34,882 bases of DNA from an uncultured Muribaculaceae bacterium. GTDB taxonomy: Bacteria; Bacteroidota; Bacteroidia; Bacteroidales; Muribaculaceae. A program made the position numbers and the translations under genes. The notes beneath the pieces were generated by a model. The model made no database searches. It was not told the origin of the DNA and was given only the letters and a program-made list of their open reading frames with translations. Shown piece by piece: positions 15,847-24,388 of the stretch; the stretch's first letter is position 1, and each line of letters opens with the position of its first letter. The stretch lies in contig CAMWJS010000022.1 in NCBI GenBank assembly GCA_947174635.1, positions 1-34,882 on the forward strand, written 5' to 3'.

Positions 15847-16695
15847 CGCAATATTAAGTTCAAGACGCCCAAACGGTATCGGCTTTCGCTTGTCAATGAG
15901 AATGGTCTGAACCGTATATGGACGGTCAAAATGGGACAGAAAAGTCTGATACTGTTGCTTTCCGTGGCAGTTCTGGCAGTGTTCAGCGCAGGTGTGATGC
16001 TGATATCGCTTTCGCCATTGCGGACATTGCTGCCGGGATATCTGTCGGGTAGTGAACGCCGTCATCTTCTTCAGGTCGATGCGCAGGCCGACTCTCTTGT
16101 GCGACAAATGGAAATATACGGCAGATATCTTGACAATGTCACTGCTATAATGGCGGGTGATGTGGCTCCTGACAGCATGATGACTGTATCCGGGCATAAT
16201 TCCGTGCCGGATTCTGCTGCTATGGCAGCGCTCCCTGACTCTGTTACTCTTACAGGGCGCGGTGCGGCTGAAAGCGAGTTTGTCAGAATGTACAGTGAGC
16301 GGGAGAATTTTATCCTTGAAGACCATCAGCCGCTTCTTGCCGAAGCTCCGTTGTTTGTTCCGCCGGTCAGGGATGCCATGGTTATCGCAGGCGACACCCC
16401 GACGGTGCCTATGATTGAGGTCACCGAGAATGTGACCGGTGTATATGCCATAAACCGCGGCACGGTCGTCGACCAATATATGGACGATGATAATCGGTAT
16501 GTTGTCATAATACAGCACCCCGACGGATATCTTTCCCGTTATTCAGGTCTGAGCCGGCTTTACACGCGTGTAGGTGTGTCGATTGATGCCGATTCGCGCA
16601 TCGGCCAGTATAAGCGCGACTACAACCATCCGTTGCAATTCGAATTGCGACGCGACGGTCAGGCTCTGCGCCCTCTCGATTATATCCCGTTCTGA
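15829..16695 (+). CDS. M23/LytM-fold membrane protein with degenerate active site
   Basis: A 288-residue protein with a basic cytoplasmic N-terminus, one transmembrane segment (about 38-61) and a periplasmic part ending in a LytM/M23 fold (VVIIQHPDGYLSRYSGLSRL to ELRRDGQALRPLDYIPF). In active M23 peptidases this end carries an HLHFE-type zinc motif. Here the aligned stretch is HPLQFEL (H267 to L273), so the HxH pair is lost, and no clear upstream HxxxD is seen. It is therefore probably a non-catalytic LytM factor that regulates or scaffolds peptidoglycan enzymes. The first codons lie in the repeat created by the R-M insertion. The gene may now depend on a weakened promoter or on read-through from the methyltransferase. 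Confidence 0.82.
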   Translation: MRKQKRRNIKFKTPKRYRLSLVNENGLNRIWTVKMGQKSLILLLSVAVLAVFSAGVMLISLSPLRTLLPGYLSGSERRHLLQVDAQADSLVRQMEIYGRYLDNVTAIMAGDVAPDSMMTVSGHNSVPDSAAMAALPDSVTLTGRGAAESEFVRMYSERENFILEDHQPLLAEAPLFVPPVRDAMVIAGDTPTVPMIEVTENVTGVYAINRGTVVDQYMDDDNRYVVIIQHPDGYLSRYSGLSRLYTRVGVSIDADSRIGQYKRDYNHPLQFELRRDGQALRPLDYIPF

Positions 16696-16776
16696 TAAAG
16701 GTGCGGATGTTGTCTTTGCATCTTTCGTACGCCTTCGTATATCTTTCGAGATATTATATTTTACATTATTTAATTG

Positions 16777-16805
16777 TTGGATTTGACGTAAAAGTGTTAA
16801 ATTTG
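16777..16805 (+). promoter_or_regulatory. Possible dxr promoter
   Basis: TAAATTTG (16798-16805) fits the -7 consensus, with a TTG (16777-16779) 18 bp upstream. The predicted start is about 30 nt before the dxr ATG. Confidence 0.42.
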
Positions 16806-16842
16806 TAGATTGAAAAATAGTGTAAACATTTTTTCTCTTGCA

Positions 16843-18027
16843 ATGAAACAAATAAAACGTATTGCGATACTTGGCTCGACCGGCTCTATCGGTACGCAGA
16901 CACTTGATGTCATATCCCATTACCCCGGCCGCTTCAAGGTCGACATGCTTATCGCCGGCTCCAAGGTTGATACCCTTATTCAGCAGGCTGTCAAATGGCG
17001 TCCGTCGATGGCTATTATCGCTGACACTTCAAAATACTGGAAACTCAAGGAGGCTCTTGAACCGCTCGGCATAGCCACTGCATGCGGAAGCGAGGCAATC
17101 GCCGATGCGATGGAGCGTGACTCGTTCGATTGTGTCGTTACAGCCACCGTCGGATATAGCGGACTGGCTCCCACGCTCCGCGCGATTGCGGCAGGGAAGG
17201 AAATCGCTCTTGCCAACAAGGAGACTCTCGTTGTGGCCGGAGACATCGTCACGGCTGCGTTGCGCAGGTCGGCATCGCGAATGCTGCCCGTCGACTCAGA
17301 GCATTCGGCCATACACCAGTGCATGGCGGGGGAGAGTCCTGCCGATGTGCGCCGTCTTATCATAACCGCCTCGGGTGGCCCATTCCGCAAATTCACTTCA
17401 GAACAGATAGCACGCGCCACTGTGGCCGATGCGCTCAATCATCCCAACTGGAGCATGGGGTCGAAAATCACCATCGACTCCGCCACGATGATGAACAAGG
17501 CATTCGAGATTATCGAGGCGCGGTGGCTCTTTGACATTCCCGGAGATAAAATCACTCCGGTGGTGCATCCGCAGTCGATAGTGCATTCGATGGTGGAGTT
17601 TGTCGACGGTTCGATAAAAGCCCAGCTCGGAGTACCCGACATGCGCCTTCCGATACGTTATGCCCTTGGCGATGCTTCACGCCTTGCCACATCTGATGCT
17701 CCGCTTACACTTGAGCGCTACTCGGAGCTGACATTCGAGGCTCCCGACAGCGACCGCTTCCCGGCAATCGGGCTCGGACATTATGCTCTTGAACGGGGCG
17801 GAAACACGGCGTGCGTCATCAACGCTGCCAACGAGGTTGCTGTGGCAGCATTTCTGCATGGATATATCTCGTTCCCCGAAATATACGGCATGATTGAACA
17901 TGCGCTTTCGGCTGTAGACTATATCGGGTCGCCGAACTATGAGGATTATGTCGCCACCAACGCAAAGGCGCGTGCCATTGCTGATGAGGCGGTCGAGAAG
18001 AAAAAGCGCATAGGCAGCCTGTCGTGA
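16843..18027 (+). CDS. dxr: 1-deoxy-D-xylulose 5-phosphate reductoisomerase
   Basis: A 394-residue enzyme that converts DXP to MEP with NADPH, the first committed step of the MEP isoprenoid pathway in the cytoplasm. Visible are the NADPH-binding ILGSTGSIGTQTLDVI, the central LANKETLVVAGD, the metal and substrate region LPVDSEHSAIHQCM, the flexible-loop region ASGGPFR and the C-terminal NAANEVAVAAFL. Length is typical. The ATG at 16843 was preferred over an upstream in-frame TTG because the family begins directly at the beta-alpha-beta motif. rseP follows 54 nt later. Confidence 0.96.
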   Translation: MKQIKRIAILGSTGSIGTQTLDVISHYPGRFKVDMLIAGSKVDTLIQQAVKWRPSMAIIADTSKYWKLKEALEPLGIATACGSEAIADAMERDSFDCVVTATVGYSGLAPTLRAIAAGKEIALANKETLVVAGDIVTAALRRSASRMLPVDSEHSAIHQCMAGESPADVRRLIITASGGPFRKFTSEQIARATVADALNHPNWSMGSKITIDSATMMNKAFEIIEARWLFDIPGDKITPVVHPQSIVHSMVEFVDGSIKAQLGVPDMRLPIRYALGDASRLATSDAPLTLERYSELTFEAPDSDRFPAIGLGHYALERGGNTACVINAANEVAVAAFLHGYISFPEIYGMIEHALSAVDYIGSPNYEDYVATNAKARAIADEAVEKKKRIGSLS

Positions 18028-18081
18028 TACATTATTATTGAAAATTACATTGTTGTTTAAAAGCAAAAAAGCAATATCCCC

Positions 18082-19440
18082 TTGGAAACATTTTTGATTA
18101 AAGCCGCACAATTGATTCTTGCACTCGCGTTGCTGGTGATTGTGCATGAGTTCGGACATTATTTTTTCGCACGCGTGTTCGGTATACGTGTCGAGAAATT
18201 CTATCTTTTTTTCAACCCGTGGTTCTCGCTTGTGAAATGGAAGCCCAAAGCTCCCGCGAAGCGTAAGAAAACAAAAGACGGACAGGAGAAAACTTCATGG
18301 CGCGATACCGAATACGGTATAGGCTGGGTGCCTCTGGGCGGTTACTGTAAAATCGCCGGTATGATCGACGAGTCGATGGACAAGGAGCAGATGGCACAGC
18401 CTGCAAAGCCCGATGAATTCCGTTCGCGTCCAGCCTATCAGCGTCTGCTGGTGATGGTTGGCGGTGTGCTCTTCAATTTTATTCTCGCCTGCCTTATCTA
18501 CATCGGCATAGCATGGTACTGGGGCGACCGTTCAATCCCTTATGAAAATGCTTATGCCGGCATGGATTTCAGCGAGGAGGCCCAGAAGGCCGGTTATAAA
18601 AACGGCGACATCATTCTGCTCGCCGACGGTAGGCCGGTCGAAGCCAAGGACCGGGACAATGTGCTGAATGTCGCAATGGCAAAAGAGGTGACTCTGCGTC
18701 GCGACGGACGTGACACAATAGTGCGTAATCCCGACGGATTTGCCGCTACGCTCGAACATGGTTTCTTTGAATATCGTCTGCCGGTGGTAGTAAAACAGGT
18801 CAGCGCCGGCTCCCCCGCAGCTCAGGCCGGATTGGAGGAGAATGACCGTATAGTCGCTATTGACGGCGTCCCGACCCCCTCGTTTACCGAGCTGTCAGCG
18901 GAACTTGTCGCCAAATCGGGTAAGAATATACCTGTCATCGTAATCCGTGACGGCAAGGAGATTGTGCTTGAAGCTACCCCTGAGGACGGCAAACTTGGCT
19001 TCGGACTCAAAGCCCCGTATGAGATTTATGAAACAGAAGTCATAAAGTACAACTTCTTTGCAGCCATACCCAAAGGCATTGCCGACGGTGCAAATCAGTT
19101 GGCTATGTACGTGAAGTCGCTCAAACTGCTTTTCACCAAATCAGGTGCGTCGCAGATAGGCGGTTTCGGAGCCATCGGAAGCCTCTTCCCGCCCGAGTGG
19201 AACTGGCGCACATTCTGGGAGATGGCCGCATTCCTTTCTATTATACTCGCATTCATGAATATTCTTCCTATTCCGGCTCTCGACGGCGGCCATGTGCTGT
19301 TTGTGCTTTGGGAAATCGTTACCCGCCGCAAGCCCTCTGAGAAATTTCTTGAACGCGCGCAGATGTGCGGTATGTTCTTCCTGCTTGCGCTGTTGCTCTA
19401 TGCCAACGGCAACGATATCTACCGCTTTATATTCAAGTAA
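18082..19440 (+). CDS. rseP: RseP-like site-2 membrane metalloprotease
   Basis: A 452-residue intramembrane zinc protease. HEFGH (22-26) lies in the first membrane helix, and the second active-site motif NILPIPALDGGH (Asp at 401) lies near the C-terminus. Two PDZ-like regions lie between them (AQKAGYKNGDIILLADGRPV and AQAGLEENDRIVAIDGVPTP). In known systems RseP performs the second cleavage of membrane-bound anti-sigma factors and clears signal-peptide remnants. The only usable start in the frame is the TTG at 18082; the next upstream in-frame codon of note is a stop at 18058. A link to the membrane-tethered sigma factor at 24389-25939 is possible but speculative. Confidence 0.95.
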   Translation: METFLIKAAQLILALALLVIVHEFGHYFFARVFGIRVEKFYLFFNPWFSLVKWKPKAPAKRKKTKDGQEKTSWRDTEYGIGWVPLGGYCKIAGMIDESMDKEQMAQPAKPDEFRSRPAYQRLLVMVGGVLFNFILACLIYIGIAWYWGDRSIPYENAYAGMDFSEEAQKAGYKNGDIILLADGRPVEAKDRDNVLNVAMAKEVTLRRDGRDTIVRNPDGFAATLEHGFFEYRLPVVVKQVSAGSPAAQAGLEENDRIVAIDGVPTPSFTELSAELVAKSGKNIPVIVIRDGKEIVLEATPEDGKLGFGLKAPYEIYETEVIKYNFFAAIPKGIADGANQLAMYVKSLKLLFTKSGASQIGGFGAIGSLFPPEWNWRTFWEMAAFLSIILAFMNILPIPALDGGHVLFVLWEIVTRRKPSEKFLERAQMCGMFFLLALLLYANGNDIYRFIFK

Positions 19441-19506
19441 CCGCGCCAGAAACGGTTACAGTCACATTTAATCATTTAGAACAAGTAGTTGCCCGAAAAG
19501 ATAATT

Positions 19507-20694
19507 ATGAAAAAACGAGCAGTATTTACTTTGCGCCGCGGAAAAGAAGAGTCGCTTGACCGCTTCCATCCGTGGGTATTCTCCGGAGCCATAGCCTCGA
19601 TGCCTTCGGGCGTGGAGGAGGGCGATGTAGTGTCGGTGGAGTCGTCCGACGGACGTTTTATCGGTGTCGGACATTACCAGATAGGCAGTATCGCCGTGCG
19701 CATACTCGACTTTGGCGATACGGAAATCGACAAGGACTTTTTCGCACGCCGTCTCAAAGAGGCTCTCGCCCTGCGTCAGGCTCTGAAACTTGATCGCGCT
19801 GACAACGATGCCTATCGTCTCGTCCACGGCGAGGGCGATTTCCTTCCCGGCCTCGTTGTCGATGTCTACGGCAAGACTGCCGTGGTGCAGGCCCACAGCC
19901 CCGGCATGCATTATTGCCGCGACATAATCGCAATGGCTCTCACCGAGCTCGAGGCTCTTGAAGTAGCCAACGTGTACTATAAATCGGAAACGACATTGCC
20001 GTATAAAGCACGTCTCGACCCCGTAAACGAGTATCTTGTCGGAGGTTTCGATACCAATATCGCCACCGAAAACGGACTCCATTTCCATATCGACTGGCTT
20101 AAAGGACAGAAGACCGGTTTCTTTGTCGACCAGCGCGACAACCGCGCTCTGCTCGAAAGCTTCTCGGACGGACGTTCGGTGCTCAATATGTTCTGCTATA
20201 CGGGCGGTTTCTCGGTCTATGCCATGCGTGGCGGTGCGCGCCGCGTGGTATCGGTCGACTCGTCGGCAAAGGCGATTGCCCTCACGTCAGCAAATATCAG
20301 TCTTAATTTCCCTGATGACAACCGTCATGAAGCCCTTGCCGAGGATGCATTCAAATATCTCGACAGCATGAAGGCCGGAGAGCATGACCTCATAATTCTC
20401 GACCCGCCGGCATTCGCGAAACACCGCTCCGCTCTGCGCAACGCCCTGCGCGGCTATCAGCGTCTCAATGCAAAGGCATTTGAGAAAATAGTCCCCGGCG
20501 GCATTCTCTTTACATTCTCATGCTCTCAGGCTGTCAGCCGCGAGCAGTTCCGGCTTGCCGTATTCTCGGCGGCAGCGCAGTCGCGCCGTCGCGTGCGTAT
20601 CATCAAGCAGCTCACGCAGCCGGCCGACCATCCTGTCAATATCTGCCATCCCGAAGGTGAATACCTCAAAGGGCTGGTGCTCTATGTCGAATAA
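19507..20694 (+). CDS. Class I SAM-dependent rRNA methyltransferase, RlmI-like
   Basis: A 395-residue protein of the RlmI/RlmK-type m5C methyltransferase group. An N-terminal PUA-like domain (RGKEESLDRFHPWVFSGAI) is followed by an EEHxx-type bridge and a Rossmann methyltransferase domain. The domain has NMFCYTGGFSVYAM (motif I) and ILDPPAFAKHR (motif IV), with FSCSQAVS near the end (Cys available for catalysis). The expected activity is methylation of a cytosine in 23S rRNA. The ATG at 19507 was chosen over an in-frame TTG six codons upstream because the basic MKKRAVFTLRRGKE start is typical. Confidence 0.88.
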   Translation: MKKRAVFTLRRGKEESLDRFHPWVFSGAIASMPSGVEEGDVVSVESSDGRFIGVGHYQIGSIAVRILDFGDTEIDKDFFARRLKEALALRQALKLDRADNDAYRLVHGEGDFLPGLVVDVYGKTAVVQAHSPGMHYCRDIIAMALTELEALEVANVYYKSETTLPYKARLDPVNEYLVGGFDTNIATENGLHFHIDWLKGQKTGFFVDQRDNRALLESFSDGRSVLNMFCYTGGFSVYAMRGGARRVVSVDSSAKAIALTSANISLNFPDDNRHEALAEDAFKYLDSMKAGEHDLIILDPPAFAKHRSALRNALRGYQRLNAKAFEKIVPGGILFTFSCSQAVSREQFRLAVFSAAAQSRRRVRIIKQLTQPADHPVNICHPEGEYLKGLVLYVE

Positions 20695-20715
20695 CCCTAT
20701 AAATCTATCCTGTAT

Positions 20716-22725
20716 ATGAAAATGAAATATATCGCGGCTGCGGCAATCATGGCCACTGCCGTTTCAACCCAATCAGCTATGGCTAAAGACAACAGCGATT
20801 TCAACTACGTGGTCGACCGTTTTGCCGACATTGAAGTGCTCCGCTACAAAGTACCCGATTTTGAAAAACTGACTCCCCGTCAGAAGGCTTTGATTTATTA
20901 CCTTACTGAAGCGGCCATCACCGGACGCGATATCCTCTGGGATCAGAATGGCAAATACAATCTCCCGATACGTCAGCTCATCGAAAATGTCTATACGAAT
21001 TATTCGGGCAACAAGGAGTCGCGCCAGTACAAGGCTCTTGAGAAATATCTCAAGCAGATATGGTTCGGCAACGGCATACACCACCACTATTCGATGGATA
21101 AGTTCGTTCCCGAATTCGACGAAACGTTCCTGCGTTATGAAGTATCGAAACTTCCCGCCGACAAGCAGCCTGCCGAGCTCGATATGCTCTGCAAGGTCAT
21201 ATTCGACCCCGCAGTGCTCGCCAAGCGTGTCAACCAGGCGGAAGGGGAGGACCTTATCGTGACTTCGGCCAACAACCTCTACGAGGGTGTCACCCAGAAG
21301 CAGGTCGAGGACTACTACAATGCGCGTAAGGACACAACTGTGGTCAACCCAATATCCTATGGACTGAACACACGCGTGGCTATGATTGACGGAAAAGTGA
21401 CCGAGCAGCCTTATCGTATCGGCGGCATGTACTCCGACGCTATCGAGCGTATTGTCGCCAATCTCAAAAAGGCTCGTGAATATGCCGAGAACGATAAGCA
21501 GGCCGGCGTGATTGACAAACTCATTGAATTCTATACTACCGGCGACCTTGCCACTTTCGATGACTATTCGATACAATGGGTTGAGGATACCGACTCGCAG
21601 GTCGATTTCATCAACGGCTTCATCGAGAGCTACGGCGACCCGCTCGGCATGACCGGTGCGTGGGAGTCGATTGTCAACTTCAAGAACGTCGAGGCATCGC
21701 ACCGCACCGAGGCTCTGAGCTCCAATGCCAAGTGGTTCGAGGACCATTCGCCTGTCGACCCCCGTTTCCGTAAGGAAGAGGTGAAAGGTGTGACCGCAAA
21801 GGTAATCACCGCCGCCATACTTGCCGGCGACGCATATCCGGCTACCCCTATCGGCATAAATCTGCCTAACGCCAACTGGATTCGTGCCGCTCACGGCTCC
21901 AAATCGGTGACTCTCGAGAATATCACCCAGGCCTACGACGAGGCTTCGCACGGCAGCGGTTTCAACGAGGAGTTTGTCATTGACGAGCCTACCCGCAAGC
22001 TGCTTGACGACTATCTGTTCATCACCGACAACCTGCACACCGACCTCCACGAATGTCTCGGTCACGGTTCTGGCCGACTGCTTCCCGGAGTTGACCCCGA
22101 TGCCCTCAAAGCCCACGGCTCGACTCTCGAGGAAACCCGCGCCGACCTCTTCGCGCTCTATTACCTTGCCGATCCCAAGCTGCTCGAACTCGGCCTCCTC
22201 GACAACCCCGACGCCTACAAGGCAGAGTACTACAAATATATCCTCAACGGCATGATGACCCAGCTGATGCGTATCGAGCCGGGCAAGGATGTGGAGGAAG
22301 CACACATGCGCAACCGCAAGCTCATCGCCGAATGGGCCTACGAGCACGGCCGCAAGGACAACGTCATCGAGATGGTCGACATCAACGGCAAGACATTCAT
22401 CAAGATAAATGACTACAAGCGTCTGCGCGAACTCTTCGGCGAACTGCTCGGCGAGATACAGCGCATCAAGAGCGAAGGCGACTACGAGGCAGGCCGCGAC
22501 TTGGTTGAGAAATATGCAGTAAAGGTTGACCAGAAACTCCATAAGGAAGTTCTTGACCGCTATGCCCATCTCAGCATTGCGCCCTACAAAGGTTTCGTAA
22601 ATCCCGTCTACACCCCCGTATTCGACGCCGACGGCAACATCACCGACGTAACCATCGACTACACCGAAACCTACATCCCCCAGATGCTCCGCTACTCCCG
22701 CGACTACTCCCCCCTGACAAAATAA
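20716..22725 (+). CDS. M49 family zinc peptidase (dipeptidyl-peptidase III-like), exported
   Basis: A 669-residue metallopeptidase with a Sec signal peptide (MKMKYIAAAAIMATAVSTQSAMA). The M49 hexapeptide zinc motif HECLGH lies at 445-450. The second motif EETRAD (472-477) corresponds to the EECRAE/D motif of the family. M49 enzymes remove dipeptides from the N-terminus of peptides; an exported form would work in the periplasm on imported peptides. It begins 21 nt after the methyltransferase and is closed by a strong hairpin terminator. Genes of this type in Bacteroidales are sometimes mislabelled dihydrofolate reductase. Confidence 0.9.
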   Translation: MKMKYIAAAAIMATAVSTQSAMAKDNSDFNYVVDRFADIEVLRYKVPDFEKLTPRQKALIYYLTEAAITGRDILWDQNGKYNLPIRQLIENVYTNYSGNKESRQYKALEKYLKQIWFGNGIHHHYSMDKFVPEFDETFLRYEVSKLPADKQPAELDMLCKVIFDPAVLAKRVNQAEGEDLIVTSANNLYEGVTQKQVEDYYNARKDTTVVNPISYGLNTRVAMIDGKVTEQPYRIGGMYSDAIERIVANLKKAREYAENDKQAGVIDKLIEFYTTGDLATFDDYSIQWVEDTDSQVDFINGFIESYGDPLGMTGAWESIVNFKNVEASHRTEALSSNAKWFEDHSPVDPRFRKEEVKGVTAKVITAAILAGDAYPATPIGINLPNANWIRAAHGSKSVTLENITQAYDEASHGSGFNEEFVIDEPTRKLLDDYLFITDNLHTDLHECLGHGSGRLLPGVDPDALKAHGSTLEETRADLFALYYLADPKLLELGLLDNPDAYKAEYYKYILNGMMTQLMRIEPGKDVEEAHMRNRKLIAEWAYEHGRKDNVIEMVDINGKTFIKINDYKRLRELFGELLGEIQRIKSEGDYEAGRDLVEKYAVKVDQKLHKEVLDRYAHLSIAPYKGFVNPVYTPVFDADGNITDVTIDYTETYIPQMLRYSRDYSPLTK

Positions 22726-22806
22726 GCGCTTTAAATCTATCTGTCAGACGAACAAATAAATTTTAAAGCATCTGTTTATATTCGCAAGTAGTAAAGCTAT
22801 AATACA

Positions 22807-22866
22807 AAATCGCGTCTATTATCGGTCAGTTTTATAATTCTACCGATAATAGACGCGATTTTTTTG
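22807..22866. terminator. Strong bidirectional terminator between M49 and CotH genes
   Basis: Perfect 20-bp arms (22807-22826 and 22842-22861) around a 15-nt loop, with A and T runs on either side. It sits between two convergent genes. Confidence 0.88.
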
Positions 22867-22886
22867 TGTTATACTCCAGGTTCAGA

Positions 22887-24311
22887 CTATTCAATCTTGA
22901 CTTTACGTCGGTTTATGATGTAGATACCTCTTTTAAGATTTGAAATAGCTTCCGTTTCGTTCTTGTATTTTCCAATAAAGGAGCCTTGAAGGTCATAGAC
23001 CGTGACAGAGGCATCGGGATTGTTTTCCTCCGGCATTTGTACGGAAGCATATTGGCTTACAGGAAGATGATTGTCAAACCATTCAATGTTGCGCCGGAGA
23101 GCATTTTTTATACGGTCTGCGCGGAGTTGAGCGGTCTGGGTCGGGTCATCATTCCATCTTGCACAATCATTAGCCCATGCACTGCCAAGGGGCAATATAA
23201 TTTCGTCGATTTGACTATATATCTCCGACAATCGAGTCGGATAAATCTCGCGCCACACTCGTTCAACAGCTTTGCAGAAACTGTCATATTGAATAATTTC
23301 GCCTATCCAGTGTGGCGTAAATCCGTAATGGACTTTCATTCGGAAAGTGTAATCGGTTTTCTCGCGATTGTAGCAGACCAAATCCCATATCGGACCGGCT
23401 ACCCATTTGGCATTGTCTGCCATGTCTTTGTGAAGATAGAAACTTCCGTGGAATCCGTCGGGATTATCCATTACCTCCTGTAATACGAAGAAACGTGCCA
23501 TGCTTTCAACATCAATATATTCCTCCCACTCGGTCGAAGTTTTATCGGAGGAGTAGATTGCTGCATTTATTGCCTTAAACTCGTTGGTAAGCCATTTGAG
23601 TTGAGCATCAGACAAATCATCGGGTGAGTGGTATCGAATAGTCAGGTTCCATTTGCTACATTCAGGTATAGTAATCTGATCTTCATCAAAATAATTGTCA
23701 ACCTCGACAAGCCACCCTCCCTTTATAAGTTCAGGATTGGTTTCTTGATTCTGTTGCTCATATATGTTCACACGGTTTTCATCAATCCGGATAGTTTCCG
23801 TAAGGAAATACAAACCGATATAATCTCCGTTCAAAACGACTTCAACGGGACGGAAACTCGGCGTCCATGCCATATTCATGAGTTTGCCCAACTGTAAGCC
23901 TGCCACCGTATTTTCGTTCGGTTTCAGAAGAGCCCAATGTTTATTCTTGGGCATCCCCATCACTGCTGTTTTCTTATCGAGTTTTATTTTATATGGCTTT
24001 TTCGCTCCTTTCCATGAAGAATGTCCGCGACCGCGAATCTGCATAGACAGAGGCCGGGCTTTACTCCCGAGAGCCGTAATGTCTTGCGCTCCCATAGGGT
24101 CAAGCCAATATGTAGCATTAAGGTATTCAGTCTTTGATGTTATAGGCGCGTGGTTCTCGGTTTCGATATATAATGCCGGTATAGAGCCGGAAACAGTGTT
24201 CGGACGCTGGGGTTCCGGCTCATTAGCCAAATTGTCCTCAGTACATGACATAAGGGGCATGGCCAATAGGAATACGATCTTACGTATTAAAAAAAATGTT
24301 TTGTCAGTCAT
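22887..24311 (-). CDS. CotH-kinase family surface lipoprotein
   Basis: A 474-residue protein starting MTDKTFFLIRKIVFLLAM. It has a lipobox LMSC (C23), followed by the acidic residues TED, which resemble the lipoprotein-export signals of Bacteroides. A surface location is inferred. The body matches the CotH protein-kinase-like family: LSMQIRGRGHSSWKGAKKPYKIKLDKK, then LLKPNENTVAGLQLGKLMN, VEVVLNGDYIGLYFLTETIRI and FFVLQEVMDNPDGFHGSFYLHKD. The last 40 residues (VYDLQGSFIGKYKNETEAI) look like the Ig-like C-terminal sorting domains of Bacteroidota. It lies 77 nt downstream of the sigma-barrel fusion on the same strand and is probably co-transcribed. A longer frame start exists, but it breaks the signal peptide. 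Confidence 0.85.
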   Translation of the reverse strand: MTDKTFFLIRKIVFLLAMPLMSCTEDNLANEPEPQRPNTVSGSIPALYIETENHAPITSKTEYLNATYWLDPMGAQDITALGSKARPLSMQIRGRGHSSWKGAKKPYKIKLDKKTAVMGMPKNKHWALLKPNENTVAGLQLGKLMNMAWTPSFRPVEVVLNGDYIGLYFLTETIRIDENRVNIYEQQNQETNPELIKGGWLVEVDNYFDEDQITIPECSKWNLTIRYHSPDDLSDAQLKWLTNEFKAINAAIYSSDKTSTEWEEYIDVESMARFFVLQEVMDNPDGFHGSFYLHKDMADNAKWVAGPIWDLVCYNREKTDYTFRMKVHYGFTPHWIGEIIQYDSFCKAVERVWREIYPTRLSEIYSQIDEIILPLGSAWANDCARWNDDPTQTAQLRADRIKNALRRNIEWFDNHLPVSQYASVQMPEENNPDASVTVYDLQGSFIGKYKNETEAISNLKRGIYIINRRKVKIE

Positions 24312-24388
24312 TGCATGTATTTTGATATGGTTTACCATAAAGATAATGAATACACCTAAAGACTGCACGCCTCAGACTATTTATGTAT

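Noticed and set aside
20773-22569. A 598-codon open frame on the minus strand opposite the M49 peptidase
   Set aside because: It mirrors the codon pattern of the clearly real peptidase and resembles no family.
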